Part shown: positions 33,721 through 44,279 of the stretch, one piece after another
Numbering within the stretch: the first letter of the stretch is position 1
Layout of the letters: each line of letters starts with the position of its first letter
Assembly (NCBI RefSeq): GCF_050003625.1
Contig: NC_134400.1
Span: 197,731,918-197,795,917, forward strand
DNA from: Haematobia irritans
Lineage: Eukaryota; Arthropoda; Insecta; Diptera; Muscidae
DNA length: 64,000 nt
Direction of reading: 5' to 3'
Translations under genes and position numbers: made by a program
Notes under the pieces: generated by a model
What the model was told of the DNA's origin: nothing
Databases searched by the model: none
What the model saw: the letters and a program-made list of their open reading frames with translations, nothing else

Positions 33721-34601
33721 CATTTAAATGAAATTGAATTTTAAAACACTCATATAACTAAGAAGCTTTGAAATCATTAGAAATATCAATAGGCATTCGG
33801 ACAAAAACCTGAAGAATTTAGTTGGCGATACCCCACCCTCCCCCTCCTTTATACTGCTAATAAATATTTGAAATATTTTGGGTCTTTTCATTTGAGGAGG
33901 CCTATTAAAGGCTTCATTTCAATGTCGTTGTTAATATCTCACAGCGTTTCGATTAGCAGTACAGAATGAGAGACTCCTTTTTCAATCACCAAAAAAAAAA
34001 AAAAAAAAAAACACACAACCATAGCCATTCCATCTCGAATGGGAGGGGATGGCAATTTTAATATTCCAAAAGTCCCATTCATCAAATATGTTGTTGGGTA
34101 GGCTATGATGATGGGGCATTACCTTCTGGATGGTTGGATGGATCCACATGGATGGTGATCCACTAAGATTGGCATTTACATTGGATGATTGCCTGTATGC
34201 ACATATCTCCAATCATTGCTTATGACCATCTCTTTATATTTTTCAATAAATTTATCATCATTATTCTGGTGTTTTTTCAGGTTTCCACTCACACTTGAGA
34301 AAAATTAATTATAATTTTAGTTGATGGTGATGCCAATGATGATGGCCAGCTTGTTGAAGTTAATGATGTCGATCCATCGATGTGCCATTTGTCCGACTCA
34401 TGGAATTTGAGCCATGAATTGCTTTCTTCCTCCTCCTCATCATCATCTTATTATGAAGAACTCTTCATTCTTTCACTCGAAGTGAATAAGAGATGACCTG
34501 CAAAGGTATTACCCTTTTATTGGCATGGCCTTAGGATTTCACGAGAAATGGTGGTGGCGAATGACCCATTGAAGCTAAGAAGACTAAGAATAATAACTTA
34601 T
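33721..34601. other. No gene recognised
   Basis: Includes the last satellite spacer (to 33815), a poly-A run of about 20 near 33993 and CAT/TCC microsatellites near 34430-34450. No coding signal. Confidence 0.45.
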
Positions 34602-34637
34602 AATACCCTGTTCCACAGTGTGGCGCAGAGTATAAAA
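34602..34637 (-). repeat. Solo family 3 hairpin end
   Basis: ATACCCTGTTCCACAGTG followed by TGGCGCAGAGTATA: just the terminal hairpin of family 3 with no adjoining body. The next 190 bp hold nothing I recognise. Confidence 0.65.
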
Positions 34638-35757
34638 ATTTATTGATAGCTTATTAGCAGCAGATAATCTGCTAAATGATCCCGGCTGTAATAAAAAGCA
34701 GCTTCACGATTACAAGTACTTTGGTGAGTTTGAATTCGGTAATGGATATTATTTGTTGGAATTGAAACAAAAGACCTTTGGTCTCTTTGAAAGGGCGTGT
34801 GTGAATTTTACCTTACATTCATATAAAAAACAAGTAAGAAAAGTCTAAAGTCGGGCGGGGCCGACTATATTATACCCTGCACCACTTTGTAGATCTAAAT
34901 TTTCGACACCATATCACATCCGTCAAATATGTTGGGGGCTATATATAAATGTTTGTCCCAAATACATACATTTATATATCACTCGATCTGGACAGAATTT
35001 GATAGACTGCTACAAAATCTATAGACTCAAAATTTAAGTCGGCTAATGCACTAAGGTGGAACACAATGTTAGTAAAAACAAGTATATACAGCACTAAGTT
35101 CGGCCGGGCCGAATCTTAAATACCCACCACCATGAACCAAATATTAGGGTTTCCTTTGAAATTTCAGGAGAGCTTGAGGACTTGAGGACACTTCCCGAAG
35201 ATAGATTTAAAGATTTCACCTATGAGGACTATATCAGATTCTGGATTTATAAGAACCATTTTTGTTTGAGTTTTAGAGGAATCATTAACATCTCTTGTAA
35301 GTGCACTGTTAGAAAAATATGTTTTTCATATGTTCCGATATAAACAAAATGTGTTTCGGGCACAATTTTGAACACACAATATATTTAAGTGCTAACATGT
35401 AATGTTCCTAAACTAGCACTAAATGTTTGGGACATCTATGTTAATATGTTAGAATATATTATGTTTGGGGCATGAATGTTTCATAAAAATCATATGTGTG
35501 AATGCAAACATATATAAATTTACAAATTTCGACTAAACATACATATGTTGTGATATTTTTTTTCAGAGAGCAACAGAGATAGAGTATAGAGAAAGAAATA
35601 GAGATGGAAACCGGGAGAGTTGACGAAAGATATCAACATAACACAGCAAAAGAATCAAAAGAGAACAATTTCTGTGAAACCGCTTGTATATTGTTTCGGA
35701 AAACTGTTTTATGATCAGGCCAAAAATTTGATATGCTTAAGTCTAAATATTATCATA

Positions 35758-36137
35758 AGCGTAGGAAGGCCTCTGGGGAGGGGGCTTAGACCCCCCAGAA
35801 AAATTTTAGCCCCCCCCCCCAGAATTTGAAAACCTATTTTACATTTTTATAAAAATTAAACAAGTATATACTCGTACAACGCACAAAGTTTCACTAAAGA
35901 CTTAACTGGAGCACAGGTACCAGTTTTGTGATAGGTCCGTCAGTGGAAATTTGCACCAATTTCCCGTAGGGTACTTTTAGTTGCTTTATTATAAATTGAT
36001 TGTCGAGTTATTTTGATGTCTATTTTTTATTGAATTTTATGAAATAAAACATTAGTTGAACCTATAAGTTCACTCTATAAAGTTTTAGCTGGGGGGGCTA
36101 TAGCCCCCCCCCCCCTAGGGAAATTGTCTAGCTACGC
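35758..36137. mobile_element. Candidate MITE with long C/G tracts
   Basis: AGCGTAG at 35758 faces CTACGCT at 36132-36138. Near each end is a G-run/C-run pair: GGGGAGGGGGCTTAGACCCC at about 35778, and GGGGGGGCTATAGCCCCCC at about 36091. Target duplication not resolved. Confidence 0.4.
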
Positions 36138-36897
36138 TAATGAATATTATTTAATTTGAATAAAGAGAATGGACATTCGGAACCAAGAGAATAGACATTT
36201 GAAAAAAAGCCTGTGTTTTCGCCTTGAGAGCAGCATTTTATGTATGTGTGGACATGTGTTTTGTTTATCATTTTGGCACTATGGGCACAATATTTAGTTA
36301 AAAAAAAAAAGGGTCTTCATAAAAATAACAAAAGGGCACTATACACTTTCTAGAGTTGGGACAGTAAAATAAAATAAGGAGGAAATAGTGAAAAATTACA
36401 AAGTAAAATGTATAACAACAAAGTTTAGTTCCTCCTTATTAATAAGTAGTCCACGAGGAGTTGACGGACACCTTCAAATATAAAAGCGGGCATTAAGTTC
36501 GAGTTTTGCAGCTAAAACAATTTAAAAAGTTTATTTTCTTTAAAATGAATTATTAAAGAAAAATAAAAGGCATTTTAGAGCGATGTTGTTAAATGCTAGT
36601 AAAAAAGTGTTCCTGCCTAAATAAATTTATGTTTATATTATAAAATTTTGTATGTATGTTTATACTCGACTCCACGTTCTTCTTTTGTTAGAGTTTTTGA
36701 ATTCCTTCCAACAGTTTTTGTTACAAAATTATTATTTTTGCAATAAAAAAATAATATTTTATCCAAAAATCAGTCAATTTCGTTTATACCATGCACTGTT
36801 ACTGACTATAAATCTTTAATAACCCACATTTCGAAGTTTCATTATAAAAATTTAATATAGTATAAATATAAATGTGTAAATTAAAAAAAAACAAAAA

Positions 36898-36972
36898 AGT
36901 GTTCGGTCGAAGTAGGGATTGAACCCACGACCCTTTGCATGCAAGGCAGACATGCTAACCACTGCACCACGT
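36898..36972 (-). repeat. SINE head fragment
   Basis: Only the tRNA-like head is present: GTTCGGTCGAAGTAGGGATT, then GAACCCACGACC (B box complement) and GCTAACCACTGCACCACG (A box complement). Confidence 0.8.
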
Positions 36973-37090
36973 AGCAAACAAATTTATGTTTCTGTTAAAT
37001 AATGTTATGTTTGCATGGGCTCGTGGGCGCTGCAAACTATGCTATATAAATGTAACTTATAACGATAATTATCTACTGGTGACTATAACA

Positions 37091-37160
37091 GCTACGTAGC
37101 CCAGTGGATAGTGTGTTGGCTTACAAACTGTATGGTCCTCGGTTCGATTCTCCGTGCAGG
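37091..37160 (+). repeat. tRNA-like SINE head of a second type
   Basis: TAGCCCAGTGGATAGTGTG matches a Pol III A box and GGTTCGATTCTCC a B box, at tRNA-like spacing. The acceptor and D stems do not pair, so this is not a working tRNA gene; it is probably the head of a different SINE family, followed by AGGTAAAATTTATAAAAG. Confidence 0.55.
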
Positions 37161-38896
37161 CGAAAGGTAAAATTTATAAAAGTGAATAATTTCTTCAACA
37201 TTATTTGTATTACAGAAAAAGGTGCCAAGAACTAAAATATTTCGTGGAAGTGAAAATTACGAGTATGTTAGGGAATGAGCACAATCGTCTTTGCGAAAAA
37301 TTCTTCCAAGCATATAATATTTTTGGGCTCAATATGCTTCCAAACATATAATATGTTCACATAAAACAAACATATTAATGTTTCGGCAGTATCCAATAAT
37401 ATATGTGCTTCCTGCAAAATATGTTTGGAACATATGTTAAAGAAGCGATTTTTTTTGAGGGTGTGTGCAAGAAAATTATAAAATAACGTCTTGATTTGAA
37501 ATCTTAAATCTGTAGAAGTAAAATCTGGAAATTTTACATTGAGTTTCAAGCAATTTTCATGATCAGTGCGTCTTCTACATCCTCAAGAAGTGAAGTCGGT
37601 CTATATGGAGGCATTACCAAATGGACCGATAAAAACTTAATCCGATACACGCTTTTGTGAACCTAAAATACCAGAATATTTACAATTTCAGGCAAATCAG
37701 ATAAAAACTACGGTTTCTAGAAACCCAAGGAGTTAAATCGGGAGATCGTTCTTATGGGGGCTATACTAAAATAGGGACCGATACTCACCGTTTTCGGCAC
37801 ACCTCTTAATGACCCAAAAATACCTCTAGATTTCCAATTTCTGGCAAATTGGATAAAAACTTCGGATTCTAGAAGCTCAAGAAGTAAAATCGGGAAATCG
37901 CTCTATATTTGGGGCTATACCAAAATATGGACCAATACTCACCATTTTCGGCACACCTCTTTATGGTCCTAAAATACCTCTAGATTTCCAATTTCAGACA
38001 AATTGGATAAAAACTACCGTTTCTATAAGCCCAGGACCCCAAATCGTGAGGTCGTTTTATATGGGGACCATACCAAAACATGGACCGATACTCACAATTT
38101 TTGGCACACGTATTTGTGGTCCTACAATACCTGTAGATTTCCAATTTCAGGTTAATTGAATAAAAACTTCGGTTTCTATAAGCCCAAGAAGTAAAATCGG
38201 GAGATCGGTCTGTATGGGGGCTATACCAAAATATGGACCGATACTCACAATTTTTGGCACACGTATTTGTGGTCCTAAAATATCTCTATATTTCCAATTT
38301 CAGGAAATTGAATAAAAACTGCGGTTTCTATAAGCCCAAGAAGTAAAATCGGGAGATCGGTCTATATGGGGGCTATACCAAAACATGGACCGATACTCAC
38401 CATTTTTGGCACACCTCTTTATGGTCATAAAATACCTCTAGATTTCAAATTTCAGGCAAATTGGATAAAAACTACGATTTCTGTAAGCCCAAGACCCCAA
38501 ATCGGGAGGTCGGTTTATATGGGGACTATATCAAAACCTGGACCGATATAGCCCATCTTCGAACTTGACCTGCCTGCAGACAAAAGACGAGTTTGTGCAA
38601 AATTTCAGCGCGATTGCTTCATTATTTAAGACCGTAGCGTGATTAAAACAGACAGACGGACAGACGGACATCGTTATATCGTCTTAGAATTTCTCCCTGA
38701 TCAAGAATATATATACTTTATATAGTCGGAAATCGATATTTCGATGTGTTACAAACGGAATGACAAACTTATTATACCCCCGTCACCATTCTATGGTGGT
38801 GGGTATAAAAAAAATATGGGAAACATTTAAATCTGAAGCAATTTTAAGGAAACTTCGCAAAAGTTTATTTATGATTTATCGCTCGATATATATGTA

Positions 38897-39829
38897 AAGG
38901 GTGATTTGTTAAGAGCTTGATAACTTTTTTTTTTAAAAAAACGCATAAAATTTGCAAAATCTCATCGGTTCTTTATTTGAAACGTTAGATTGGTCCATGA
39001 CATTTACTTTTTGAAGATAATTTCATTTAAATGTTGACCGCGGCTGCGTCTTAGGTGGTCCATTCGGAAAGTCCAATTTTGGGCAACTTTTTCGAGCATT
39101 TCGGCCGGAATAGCCCGAATTTCTTCGGAAATGTTGTCTTCCAAAGCTGGAATAGTTGCTGGCTTATTTCTGTAGACTTTAGACTTGACGTAGCCCCACA
39201 AAAAATAGTCTAAAGGCGTCAAATCGCATGATCTTGGTGGCCAACTTACCGGTCCATTTCTTGAGATGAATTGTTCTCCGAAGTTTTCCCTCAAAATGGC
39301 CATAGAATCGCGAGCTGTGTGGCATGTAGCGCCATCTTGTTGAAACCACATGTCAACCAAGTTCAGTTCTTCCATTTTTGGCAACAAAAAGTTTGTTAGC
39401 ATCGAACGATAGCGATCGCCATTCACCGTAACGTTGCGTCCAACAGCATCTTTGAAAAAATACGGTCCAATGATTCCACCAGCGTACAAACCACACCAAA
39501 CAGTGCATTTTTCGGGATGCATGGGCAGTTCTTGAACGGCTTCTGGTTGCTCTTCACTCCAAATGCGGCAATTTTGCTTATTTACGTAGCCATTCAACCA
39601 GAAATGAGCCTCATCGCTGAACAAAATTTGTCGATAAAAAAGCGGATTTTCTGCCACTGATTTTGGTAATAAAATTCAATGATTTGCAAGCGTTGCTCGT
39701 TAGTAAGTCTATTCATGATGAAATGTCAAAGCATACTGAGCATCTTTCTCTTTGACACCATGTCTGAAATCCCACGTGATCTGTCAAATACTAATGCATG
39801 AAAATCCTAACCTCAAAAGAATCACCCTT
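38897..39829 (-). mobile_element. DD41D (rosa/Visitor-like) transposon copy 2, internally deleted
   Basis: TA duplication at 38895-38896 and 39830-39831; inverted ends AAGGGTGATT. The unoccupied target exists at 62484-62505 (GATATATATGTATTAGAAG). Length 933 bp, close to copy 1 but with a different internal deletion point. Confidence 0.92.
39004..39717 (-). pseudogene. DD41D mariner-like transposase, copy 2, N-terminal deletion
   Basis: The start codon region (MNRLTNEQRLQIIEFYYQNQ) is intact but the deletion then joins out of frame to the catalytic half, open from 39657 to 39004 (AENPLFYRQILFSDEAHFW to LNEIIFKK). All three catalytic Asp residues are intact: LFSDEAHF, FQQDGATCH, DLTPLDYF (spacing 41). 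The catalytic half is undamaged, so the defect is limited to the lost DNA-binding region and frame. Confidence 0.9.
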
Positions 39830-40871
39830 TATTAGAAGTTAAGGGAAATTAGAGTCATTTTTACAATTTTTGGACTAAGCAGTGGCGATTTTTCAAGGAA
39901 AATTTTGGTATTTTGACCATTTTTGACGAAATCAGAAAAACATATATATGGGAGCTATATCTAAATCTGAACCGTTTCAATCAAATTTGGCACACAGAAC
40001 TATATTACTAATTGTACTCCTAGTGCAAAATTTCAACCAAATTGGGCCAAAACTCTGGCTTTTGGGGCCATATAAGTCCATACCGGGCGAAAAATATATA
40101 TGGAAGCTATATCTAAATCTGAACCGATTTCAATCAAATTTGGCACACATGACTATACTGCCAATTGTACTTCTTGTGCAAAATTTCAAGCTAATCGGGA
40201 TAAAACTCTGGCATCTGGGTCCATATAAGTGCATATCGGGCGAAAGATATATATTGGAGCTATATCTAAATCTGAACCGATTTCAATCAAATTTTGCACA
40301 CTTGACTATACTACTAATTGTACTCCTAGTGCAAAATTTCAACCAAATTCGGCCAAAAAATATGGCTGCTGGGGCCATATAAGTCCATATCGGGCGAAAG
40401 ATATATATGGGAGCTATATCTAAATCTGAACCGATTTCAATCAAATTTTGCACACTTGACTATACTACTAAGTGTTATGTTTGGACAAAATTTAAAGCAA
40501 ATCGGTATAAAATTCTGGCTGCTGGGTCCATATTAGTGCATATCGGGCGAAAGATATATATGGGAGCTATATCTAAATCTGAACCGATTTCTTCCAAAAT
40601 CAATAGGGTTCTATTCTGACCCAAATTAGGAACATGTGCCAAATTTGAAGGCGATTTGACTTAAATTGCGACCTAGACTTTGATCACAAAAATGTGTTCA
40701 CAGACAGACGGACGGACAGACGGACGGACAGACGGACATGGTTATATCGACTCAGGGACCCAGCCTGAGCATTATTGCCAAAGACACCATGTGTCTATCT
40801 CGTCTCCTTCTGGGTGTTACAAACATATGCACTAACTTATAATACCCTGTTCCACAGTGTGGCACAGGGTA

Positions 40872-41445
40872 AAAATGTCGGAAATATTTAAATTGCATAA
40901 AATTTAGCAAATCTGCATTTATGATTTATAGGTCAATATATACTAATTAGAGTATAGGTAAATTTGAATCATTTTTGCGAGTTTTCGACTTAACAGTGAT
41001 GATTTTACAAGGAACATGTGGGTATTTTGGTCAATGCAAAACTTCAAAATTTTCGAAATGAAACTTTGGCCTCCGTGGTCATATGAATCTAAATCGGGCG
41101 AAAGATATATGGGAGTTATATCTAAATCTGAACCGATTTCAACGAAATTTGGCATGTGTTGTACAAAACTTCAAGTAAATAGACGTGCATTTTGACCTCT
41201 GGGGGCCATATAAGTTCGTATCGGACGAAAGATATATATGACAGCTATATCAAAATCTGAACCAATTTCAACTAAATTTGGTATGCATACTAAAAATGTT
41301 ATTTCCATTTCCAGTGTACAATTTTAAGTAAATCGGAGGAAAATTTTGATCTACGGTGGTCATATGTGTAAATCGGACGACAGATATATATGGGAGCTAT
41401 ATCTAAAACCGAACAAATTTTAACTAAATTCGGTACGCATATTTA
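40872..41445 (-). mobile_element. INE-1-like family 3, truncated copy
   Basis: Starts with a diverged version of the sequence following the nested site in the previous copy (GTCGGAAATATTTAAATTGC), then central repeats with GATATATATGGGAGCTATAT (41382). Stops at the Himar1-like insertion; what follows 42656 is not recognisably family 3. Confidence 0.65.
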
Positions 41446-42654
41446 ACAGGTTGGCTGATAAGTTCCCGGTCTGATACATAGATGGTTAGTCAAGTAGTTT
41501 GTGAGATACAGCGTCTTTTGTGAAGCAACTTTTGTTATTGTGAAAAAAATGGAAAAAAGGGATTTTCGTATTTTAATAAAATACTGTTTTCTGAAGGGTA
41601 AACATATGGTGGAAGCACAAACTTGGCTTGATAATAAGTTTTTGGACTCTGCCCCAGGGAAATCAACAATAATTGATTGGTATGCAAAATTCAAGCGTGG
41701 TGATATGAGCACGGAGGACGGTGAACGCAGTGGACGCCCGAAAGAGGTGGTTACCGACGAAAATATAAAAAAAATCCACAAAATGATTTTGAATGACCGT
41801 AAAATGAGTTGATCGAGATAGCAGAGGCCTTAAAGATATCAAAGGAACATGTTGGTCACATCATTCATCAATATTTGGATATGCGGAAGCTCTGGGTGCC
41901 GCGCGAGCTCACATTTGACCAAAAACAACAACGTGTTGATGATTCTGAGCGGTGTTTGCAGCTGTTAACTCGTAATACACCCGAGTTTTCCCGTCGATAT
42001 GTGACAATGGATGTAACATGACTCCATCACTACACTCCTGAGTCCAATCGATAGTCGGCTGAGTGGACAGCGACCGGTGAACCGTCTCCGAAGCGTGGAA
42101 AGACTCAAAAGTCCGCTGGCAAAGTAATGGCCTCTGTTTTTTGGGATGCGCATGGAATAATTTTTATCGATTATCTTGAGAAGGGAAAAACCATCAACAG
42201 TGACTATTATATGGCGTTATTGGAGCGTTTGAAGGTCGAAATCGCGGCAAAACGGCCCCATATGAAGAAGAAAAAAGTGTTGTTCCACCAAGACAACGCA
42301 CCGTGCCACAAGTCATTGAGAACGATGGCAAAAAATCATGAATTGGGCTTGGAATTGCTGCCCCACCCACCGTATTCTCCAGATCTGGCCCCTGCGACTT
42401 CTTCTTGTTCTCAGACCTCAAAAGGATGCTCGCAGGGAAAAACTTTGGCTGCAATGAAGAGGTGATCGCCGAAACTGAGGCCTATTTTGAGGCAAAACCG
42501 AAGGAGTACTACCAAAATGATATCAAAAAATTGGAAGGTCGTTATAATCGTTGTATCGCTCTTGAAGAGCGATGTTGAATAATAAAAACGAATTTTGACA
42601 AAAAAAAAAAAATTGTTTTTCTTTGTTAGACCGGGGACTTATCAGCCAACCTGT
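41446..42654 (+). mobile_element. Himar1-like mariner, copy 1 (inactive)
   Basis: Inverted ends ACAGGTTGGCTGATAAGT and the complement ACTTATCAGCCAACCTGT, with TA at 41444-41445 and 42655-42656. I recognise these as the Himar1 ends (irritans subfamily of mariner, first found in Haematobia irritans). At 1209 bp it is slightly shorter than a full element. Confidence 0.95.
41549..42583 (+). pseudogene. Himar1-like mariner transposase, copy 1
   Basis: ATG at 41549 (MEKRDFRILIKYCFLKG); helix-turn-helix DNA-binding domain in the first third, then DD34D catalytic domain. Damage: one A lost near 41808 (LNDRKM then frameshift); residues CAK absent after MRKL compared with Himar1; TGA replaces Trp just after the first catalytic Asp (VTMD, about 42017); TAG replaces Gln (about 42052); one C lost near 42392, inside the third-Asp motif (SPDLAP). 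The second Asp (FHQDNAPCH) is present. No functional product. Confidence 0.93.
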
Positions 42655-42656
42655 TA

Positions 42657-43228
42657 CTTGTTTGACTTCCTTTATTAATTCTCACATTTCATTTATCATG
42701 GCTTTTTAAATTATCTCCACCTTTAAGGAAGAAAAAAAAAATCAATTTTCCACTTCCCATACATTAACCAAATATTGTGAGAAAGTACACAGATTTCCCC
42801 AATAATTTTGCATTGATAGAAATAAAATTTTATTACCGACAAAAAGTTGTTTGCATCCTTATTTGCAGCATTGTTTTCTTATCAGTCCCAGAATATTTTA
42901 AAACAGAGCGCATTTGTCTGCTGTCTACAATGAAAAAGACGAAAACAAAAATGATTGCTTTAAAAATCTTTCGAATGAATTTCATCATCATCATCATCAT
43001 CGTCATCACAATTTCACAGCATTTCAAAAGTTTTGCTTTCTTTTTCTCTCGATTTTTACTTGGGGGATCGATCAATATCGCAGTCCAATGACTGGTCATC
43101 ATTATTGGCTTTAAATATTTTATTAATTCGCTTTTTTACACTCAGATTATCTTTTAATTTGTAGTTTTGAGTCGATGCGTTGAAAGTTGTACACCGTCGA
43201 ATACACTGGGCAACAATGATAGTTCAAA
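42657..43228. other. No gene; (CAT)n run
   Basis: Non-repetitive sequence with (CAT)n at about 42983-43004, which gives histidine-rich spurious frames. Nothing else seen. Confidence 0.5.
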
Positions 43229-44279
43229 ACAAGTATATACGGCCGTAAGTTCGGCCAGGCCGAATCTTATGTACGCTCCACCATGGATTGCGTAGAAACT
43301 TCTACGAAAGACTGTCATCCACAATCGAAATACTTGGGTTGTGGTATCTTAAAACTTCTTAATATCGTTTTCTAAATTGTGAGTTAGCCCATACGTGGTA
43401 TATATTAGACAAAAAAGTTATGTATAGTTAAGTCTACAAATAATTACGAATCGATATGGACTTTTTGCACGGTACGTAGAGAGCCAGAATTGAAATATGG
43501 GGGTCGCTTATATGGGGGCTATATGCAATTATGAACTTGATATGGACCAATTTTTGTGTGATTGGAAATCGATTTATCTGAGGGATATATATAACTATAG
43601 ACCGATAGGCATGGTTGTTAACGACCATATACTAGCACAATGTACCAAATTTCAACTCACTCGGATGAAATTTGCTCCTCCAAGAGGCTCCAAAACCAAA
43701 TCTCGGGATCGGTTTATATGGGGCTATATATGATTATAGGCTGATATTGACCACTTTTGGCATGGATGTTAAATATCATATACGATTACCACGTACCAAA
43801 TTTCAAGCAGATCGGATGAATTTTGCTTCTCCAAAAGGCACCGGAGGTCAACTCTGGGGATCAGTTTATATGGGAGCTATATATAATTATGGGCTGATAG
43901 GAACCAATTCCTGCATGGTTGTTGGATGCCATATACTAACATCACGCACCAAATTTCAACCGAATGGGAAGAATTTTGCTCTTCCAAAGGGCACTGGAGG
44001 TCAAATCTGGGGATCGGTTTATATGGGGCCTATATATAATTATGGACCGATTTCGACCATGGTTTTGCATGGTTGTTAGAGACCATATACTAACACCATG
44101 TACCAAATTTCATCCGGATCGTATGAAATTTGCTTCTCTTAGAGGCCTCGCAAGCCAAATCGGGGGATCTGTCCATATGGGGGGTATATATAATTATGGA
44201 CCGATGTGGACCAATTTTTGCATGGTTGTTAGAGACCATATAATAACACCATGTACCAAATTTCAGCCGGATCGGATGA
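43229..44279 (-). mobile_element. INE-1-like family 1, copy 5a (hairpin end lost)
   Basis: Left end ACAAGTATATACGGCC, then central repeats in forward reading (GACCGAT..GGACCAATTTTTGCATGG) up to 44279, where it joins the next copy head on. Confidence 0.8.

Larger units (their letters stand above)
35304..37465. mobile_element. 2.2-kb insertion with CAC...GTG ends in family 2
   Basis: Breaks the family 2 sequence CTTGTAAGTG / TGCAAGAAA, which is continuous at 63808-63822. Starts CACTGTTAGAAAAATATG and ends GAGGGTGTG; both subterminal regions carry CATATGTTCC words in opposite orientation. A duplication of only 2-3 bp (TG or GTG) is possible. CAC-type ends and a short duplication hint at the CACTA/CMC group, unproven. 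No transposase frame seen. The interior holds smaller repeats listed separately and otherwise unrecognised AT-rich DNA. Confidence 0.6.
35078..38807 (-). mobile_element. INE-1-like family 2, nested in family 3 and itself interrupted
   Basis: Left end ACAAGTATATACAGC with GGCCGGGCCGAATCTTAAAT; right end hairpin CCATTCTATGGTGGTGGGTATA. Central repeats of about 152 bp (37740-38560) have GGGAGATCGGTC and GGGGGCTATACCAAAA. The final block contains CCTGATCAAGAATATATATA then CTTTATATAGTCGGAAA, which closely resembles the start region of Drosophila INE-1 as I remember it. Insertion lies in an A run (GTTAG-A-run-TATGGG) that is uninterrupted at 61869-61890. Confidence 0.85.
34830..40871 (-). mobile_element. 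INE-1-like family 3, full-length copy carrying nested insertions
   Basis: Left end ACAAGTAAG plus GTCGGGCGGGGCCGACTATA; right end the hairpin ACCCTGTTCCACAGTGTGGC..GGGTA. Host sequence is 34830-35077, 38808-38896 and 39832-40871; the gaps are a family 2 element and a DD41D transposon. Right-hand repeats show CGGGCGAAAGATATATAT at 40237, 40391 and 40544, spaced 153-154 bp. GACGGACGGACAGACGGACG precedes the hairpin at about 40707. Confidence 0.85.

Noticed and set aside
37091..37160. A functional tRNA gene
   Set aside because: Promoter boxes are present but acceptor and D stems do not pair, so it was kept only as a SINE-like head.
42914..43114. Histidine-rich small protein
   Set aside because: The histidines come from a (CAT)n microsatellite; overlapping frames exist on the other strand.
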